A stretch of 60,000 bases of DNA from Owenia fusiformis. Taxonomy: Eukaryota > Annelida > Polychaeta > Sabellida > Oweniidae. The notes beneath the pieces are model-generated. The model was not told the DNA's origin, ran no database searches, and was given only the letters and a program-made list of their open reading frames with translations. The DNA lies in the NCBI GenBank assembly GCA_903813345.2, contig CAIIXF020000003.1, positions 26,925,248 through 26,985,247 on the forward strand, written 5' to 3'. Each line of letters begins with the position of its first letter. Positions within the stretch are counted from its first letter, which is position 1. Made by a program: the position numbers and the translations under genes. Of the stretch, positions 55,154 through 60,000 are shown piece by piece.

Positions 55154-55334
55154 CAGTAAAATCTGTCTCAGTGAACACATCTCTGTAGTGAACACATGTG
55201 TCTAGTGATCACTTCTTCTCAGCACTTACTCCATTCACTTCTATATAAAATTTCCTCTGTAGTGAAAACCTATATACCTATAGTGAACACATTTTTGTGC
55301 CTCCATAGATGTTCATTGTACACAGGTTTCACTG
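55154..55334. mobile_element. 181-bp MITE with TA target
   Basis: The ends read CAGTAAAATCTGT and, complemented, CAGTGAAACCTGTG, flanked by TA. The inside repeats 'tagtgaacac'. This form is common for Tc1/mariner MITEs in marine invertebrates, from general knowledge. Confidence 0.75.
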
Positions 55335-57130
55335 TATGTCATTTTAATGATACGCATTCATGTCACAATCACATTGTTATAACAATCCAAATGTCAGAAT
55401 ATAATGCAGTATATACATTTTTTCATTTCATATATAGACAAGACAAGGGTATGAATGTATACAGTGCATGTTTCTAATAGCCTTAATGACTGCTCATGAA
55501 TGGCGAATAATTTATTGCGTTTAACTGTATACTTAAACAAATATAATTACTTCAGAATTCTTCGGTGATGAATATTTTCGTAAGCATCTGAAACCTTTTG
55601 ATATTGTAATTCAAAACATGGAAGTAAATAATCATTAAGAAAAAATGGGACATTACTTTGATTTGTGTATTTTACGTGTATGAAGTTTATTTCAGCAATA
55701 TTTACACAAATCAATGGGACTGTTGCGAAGAGCCACCATAAGTGAAAACTAATAGTGCCAACTATAAGAGTCCTGGCTCTTCTTAATACAATATACGAGG
55801 GTTGAACATAAAGTTCTCATAATATCTCTCTAATTTCCTTATTTTTCAAAATATTCTAATGAAATTTTCACAGAATGTGCAAGCTGTATCCTTCACCCAC
55901 ATAGCCAAACATTGCATAGCGAATGATTTTAAAATACAAACAACTATAGAATATGTGTTCAATCAATACTGATGCGTCCGATGATGAACATAATGTTTAG
56001 TACTGTTTTGAGATCAAATGCACGTATTATTCATAGTACCCCGTTCATCCATTGTATTATATCTTAAGAAATAATATATATACAGTATATATATAACTGT
56101 TTACATAAATACTACGAATAATCTAAATAAATTTTGCATATTGTCAAAGGCATTACGTAATTATCCATTAAAGCACACTTTATTTTACTTTCACTATTCT
56201 ATTCATCATACAGCATCTTGTTTACCTTTTCAATTCCACTAAATATTTATGAAGATGGCCGTGTGGGCTCATAGTTCGCCACCATGTGAATACTCTGGGG
56301 CAGAGACAGCGGGGCATGGCATTGATACACGATGGGAAAAACAAATAGTTTTATTTACAGCAAGATATTCCCCATCGCACCAAATACAAACATTAATTAA
56401 TTCATCAAAAAATTAATTAATGTCCAAAATTAACAAAACGATGGTGATGAACAGTGAGCCAACATTGTCTAATGTGACATCTATTTTTACAAATGTACGT
56501 CTAAAATAAAAGTCACGTATACTATACCTTCCATGTATAGGTATATACATCTAACTAACTAAAAACACCTTGACATCAGTCCTGAATCGAAATGGAGACA
56601 TGCTAAAACAAGCATTTTGCTGTATTTCATCTAATTGGAGTAAATGAGGTTACATACAAAATATTTACAGCGTTCGTTACAATATAAGCAATTCCATACC
56701 CTAAAAGGGCTAATATTTTGTATCGTTATAATTTCAAACCTTAAAGGGTTAACAGCTTTAATTCTTATCATAATTAAACCTAATATATTTTTAATTGATA
56801 GGCTAACATGAAACTTTCACAATCAATAGACTTAAAGGATGAGGATTACACCTATTGGCCCTTTAAAAATGCATTACTGAAAGTTGTTTTAACTTGCTTT
56901 GTTAACATGTCCTTCAGCCGCTCATCCAATCAGACATGAATTTTGTAATACGAGCAACTCTGCTGATCTAATGACTATATTCAAAATGGGCAGACAATCA
57001 ACGAGTGACAGAATCCTATTTTGTTTATTCTAGTTACTTTGCGTGAAAATTGTCCTTTATAATTTACCGGCCGATAATTATGGTTTTGTTGAAATGCTTT
57101 TTGTTATATTGTTGCGTTTAACGTTTAGAA
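55335..57130. other. No gene seen; possible mariner end at 55793
   Basis: AT-rich. TACGAGGGTTGAACATAAAG at 55793 looks like a mariner terminus, but no matching right end was found. Otherwise nothing is supported. Confidence 0.4.
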
Positions 57131-57132
57131 TT

Positions 57133-57138
57133 TTTATT
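57133..57138 (-). terminator. Polyadenylation signal candidate for the GTPase gene
   Basis: AATAAA on the minus strand, about 190 bp after the stop codon. Confidence 0.4.
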
Positions 57139-57328
57139 TTGTTGAGCGTTTAGAATTAAATAGTTCTTATCTTTGCAAGTCGAATTTTCTGTTAATATGG
57201 ATACAAATGTACTTTTTTATCATATTAATTCGTTTTGTTTTTCTTTTCTATGTTTGCGTTTTAAACGGCTTTTGTCGGATCTTCATCGACGTCACACGTT
57301 GCTATTTCCATCTGCCTTGCATTATCTT

Positions 57329-59380
57329 TTAGTTTTCAGCAACATCATCAGCATCATCATCAGCATCAGCATCTTCATTACTTTCTTCTTTGTTTCTTTT
57401 GATAACATCCATCACTTGATTCCACAACTCTGTGTTACTATACTGTGAAAACAAATCATGATTGGCACCCTTCTCAATTATTTCCATCAACGTGCCCGTT
57501 TTTGCCCGAAGATCTTGTAGTTCCATCACTCTTTCCAAAAAGCCTGGAAACGCATCAGCTTTCTCTTGAATGATCATCATATCTATGTATTCTAATGACG
57601 AAATCGGATTCGGCTTCAGTGCAATCTCGTTAAGTCGCACCACTATTTTTCTAACTTTCTCTGTAAGCATAAGCGTGTTTGCCTGGTGTTTATCAAAATC
57701 AGTTTTCAACTCGGCGATCAACTTTTCCTTTGTTAATTTCGTCTCAATACTTTGGTCATATCGCTTTTTCATATCATCTAACGTTTTAGTCGTTCCTTTT
57801 TTTACGGTCTTCCATACGAATGGAGAATATACATGGTTCGCTTCTTCACATCCACAGGTAGGACATTTACATGTATCTCGTGCAACATCTTCATATCGTT
57901 TGGAGGGGAAAAGTATTACTCTGAACACTCTAGTAAGTTCAGTTAGAAAAGTGAACTTTCCCAGGATGCATGTTTTTTGGCAGGTATTGCAATTGTACGA
58001 ACGTGTTTTCGCTTTCGTCATTTCCTGAAAATCTTCTTTTGCCTGATATTCATAGTTTTGGTTGGCAATTATATCTTCCTCCAATTGATTGACAATTTTT
58101 ATCTCCATTCGTATATTTTCTAACTTCCCCAACCCATTCTTTATATCTTCGTGTATGCTGATAACCGCTGCCTGCAGGACATTTCTCTCCTCTAAGACCT
58201 CTTGAGTTAGAATTAAACTTCTTGGAGGATACGTTTCAATAACTTTGAAGAAACCATCATATCCTTCGATGCTTATTTCCCAGGCTAACTCGTTGATCAT
58301 ATTTTGCCTCTTAGTTGTCTTCTTTTCTTCAAAAAGATCGGTATTGTTAAACGTAAAATAATCGCTAAAATGAATATTAGCTTGATTTATTCCACTTAGT
58401 ACCTGAGGCTCATTTCCATCTGCAAACGTGAAAAGCATCAAAATGTTGTCCTTGATGTCTTTTCCAAATAAAGACAGAATCTTATCGAATATGTACTTCT
58501 GTGTTGGCGTGAGTCTTGGCAATGATGCTTGCGTTAGAAAGCCAACTGCGTCGACGTGAGTTATCCGTCCAGCCGAAGAGGTGAAAAACGTGTGCATTTC
58601 TTTAGAAATTTCCTCATCTCTTATGTAACCTCCAGAATCACCGAATCCTGGTGTATCAACAATTGTGACAATAAATCCAACTTTAGTTCCGTGGATTGTG
58701 TACGATGTGATGTGTTTCGTTTGGCTCTGCGCTTGATCAGCTTTCGTGTCTTCATCAATGATTTTCAATCGCACATCGTCGTCAAATTTAATATCAAACA
58801 AGTAATTAACCATGGCGTTAATGAAGGTACTTTTCCCAGCACCGGTAGCACCAACAAGCATGATGACCTTTTCAACCATGTTACTGCTCATATTCTGGTG
58901 CCCAACCTCGAATTTCCGGATATTTTCAGATTGGCTTTTATAAGTCGAAGTGAGATTTAACTGGTGGATCGTAGGATGACCCTCTTTCACAACTGTTGAC
59001 AATGCCAGTGCTTTATCTTTCCAAGAAACAGCTATATTTTGAACTTCTTCATCATCGAGCTTTACGCTTTCACTCCATTCGCTCGGCGCGCTGGTTGAAC
59101 CATCACTGTACAACGCAATTACAGCAAACCTGTATGAACAATTTGGTTCCACCTGAATAACAATCGAGACCTGGCCTGTTAATCCAATTTCATTCGCTTT
59201 TATATTCTCCACTTCTTCTTTCCAGTCATTGTTTGTTTTGTGCAGTTTCTTTATGTTATAAGATGTAACTTTGCCATGTGTATTATCATACTTAGATGAA
59301 TGCCACGCGATCTCGACACTGTTGCTCGTATTACGCAATGCAGTTGGTCTTGGAGGACGAGAAGCTAAAGCATGAGCCAT
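57329..59380 (-). CDS. FN3-domain AIG1/GIMAP-like GTPase, single coding exon, 683 aa
   Basis: The first ATG (59380, G at +4) begins MAHALASRPPRP; upstream sequence is open but has no further ATG. Residues about 8-108 form a fibronectin type III domain (IAWHSS early, YRFAVIALYSDGSTSAPSEW late). The GTPase domain follows: G1 P-loop GATGAGKST at 177-185, switch region with SQTKHITSYTI, and G3 VDTPGFGD at 241-248. The G4 position reads TFADG (318-322), not NKxD, so guanine specificity is unusual. Two cysteine clusters (C464, C467, C471 and C504, C506, C509, C511, near H516) could bind metal. Long coiled-coil segments flank them, and the tail is acidic. Such large P-loop GTPases are expanded in invertebrates and are often linked to immunity, but that role is inference. 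A cytosolic location is likely, as no signal peptide or membrane segment is seen. Confidence 0.88.
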   Translation of the reverse strand: MAHALASRPPRPTALRNTSNSVEIAWHSSKYDNTHGKVTSYNIKKLHKTNNDWKEEVENIKANEIGLTGQVSIVIQVEPNCSYRFAVIALYSDGSTSAPSEWSESVKLDDEEVQNIAVSWKDKALALSTVVKEGHPTIHQLNLTSTYKSQSENIRKFEVGHQNMSSNMVEKVIMLVGATGAGKSTFINAMVNYLFDIKFDDDVRLKIIDEDTKADQAQSQTKHITSYTIHGTKVGFIVTIVDTPGFGDSGGYIRDEEISKEMHTFFTSSAGRITHVDAVGFLTQASLPRLTPTQKYIFDKILSLFGKDIKDNILMLFTFADGNEPQVLSGINQANIHFSDYFTFNNTDLFEEKKTTKRQNMINELAWEISIEGYDGFFKVIETYPPRSLILTQEVLEERNVLQAAVISIHEDIKNGLGKLENIRMEIKIVNQLEEDIIANQNYEYQAKEDFQEMTKAKTRSYNCNTCQKTCILGKFTFLTELTRVFRVILFPSKRYEDVARDTCKCPTCGCEEANHVYSPFVWKTVKKGTTKTLDDMKKRYDQSIETKLTKEKLIAELKTDFDKHQANTLMLTEKVRKIVVRLNEIALKPNPISSLEYIDMMIIQEKADAFPGFLERVMELQDLRAKTGTLMEIIEKGANHDLFSQYSNTELWNQVMDVIKRNKEESNEDADADDDADDVAEN

Positions 59381-60000
59381 ATCGGCGGTAAAATAAGGTA
59401 TATTGTCAAAGAGACCCAAAGGTTAACAAGAATACTACCTTATTGCACCAATTGCAATACTAGAAAGTATACGAACTGATATAGATTGGTCTTATACTAC
59501 CTATAACATGTGCCCATGGCTACAAACTTGTATTACTTTGAATTCAATATATAATTTTACACAATGTCCTTATTTCGGAGCAAATTTTTAAGAAATGTGA
59601 GTACTTGTATGTACGAATGTTAGTTAACTCAACAATGAAATATGATAGGAATGCTCAGACATTCTTGATAACAATTGTCTTATGAGTAATATGCTGGTTG
59701 CGTTTGGTGTCCTTACACTCCTGGCCTTGACTGTACTCTACTGATATGCCTCTGTAGTATATTCTGCTTCTCAAACGCTGCTGGAATACATTTAATTTCA
59801 ACGGTGTCAATTGACTGATTTACAACAGGTCGTTGGTCACAGCCAGGTTCCTATTCTACATGTCGTCGCATGAGAATAACTTTGTACTAACTGCCATTTT
59901 CAAAAAAATTGAGATAGACATGGAATTTTACTATTTGAAACACAGGCTTTCATCTCAGATACATGCCCCATCTCAATTCCCTCTCATTAAGCTAGAATTC
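59381..60000. other. Upstream region of the GTPase gene, no gene seen
   Basis: It should contain the promoter. On the minus strand, AGTATAAGACCAAT-like words at about 59480-59500 are possible core elements, not strong enough to call. Confidence 0.35.

Overview
The window is animal genomic DNA, AT-rich, with spliced genes, canonical GT-AG introns, TATA promoters and very dense transposable-element debris. LINEs with YADD reverse transcriptase, mariner/Tc1 elements, TIR MITEs and FN3-GTPase genes together suggest a marine-type invertebrate. The sequence does not let me name the phylum.

Layout. (1) 1-3.6 kb, minus strand: the 5' part of a multi-exon gene for a secreted, Lys/Glu-rich, coiled-coil protein; it runs off the left edge. 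(2) 4.4-9.9 kb: duplicated unit A, carrying a compact three-exon gene for a small secreted protein with ten cysteines. (3) 9.9-18.6 kb: a transposon cluster (fold-back repeat, LINE 3' fragment, R2-like LINE endonuclease fragment, two decayed mariner-like elements). (4) 17.5-24.5 kb: unit C, an old copy of the same duplicated unit in which the second coding exon survives only as a relic. (5) 24.8-28.7 kb: an RT fragment, a fold-back element with GGGGTTGAGTT repeats, and 340-bp and 270-bp tandem repeats. (6) 28.7-48.7 kb: unit B, an intact paralogue of the unit-A gene whose introns have swollen to about 7.8 and 8.5 kb through nested insertions: a 3-kb TIR element, palindromic modules, a 2.6-kb LTR-like element, a 2-kb TTAA element and a LINE that is itself interrupted. 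(7) 49.3-50.1 kb: a 162-bp satellite. (8) 50.9-52.2 kb: a near-intact mariner with D,D34D catalytic spacing. (9) 50.5-55.1 kb: unit D, a second old copy with a relic exon. (10) 57.3-59.4 kb, minus strand: a single-exon gene for an FN3-domain AIG1/GIMAP-like GTPase.

The main biological story is a local family of small secreted cysteine-rich proteins. Genes A and B keep promoter, signal peptide, splice sites, reading frame and all ten cysteines, while most nucleotide differences between their exons change an amino acid. C and D are decayed copies. Because the four units are alignable, several transposons can be defined exactly by comparing filled and empty sites in the paralogues. I do not recognise the cysteine-rich family, and its function is unknown. 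No rRNA, tRNA or CRISPR was found.
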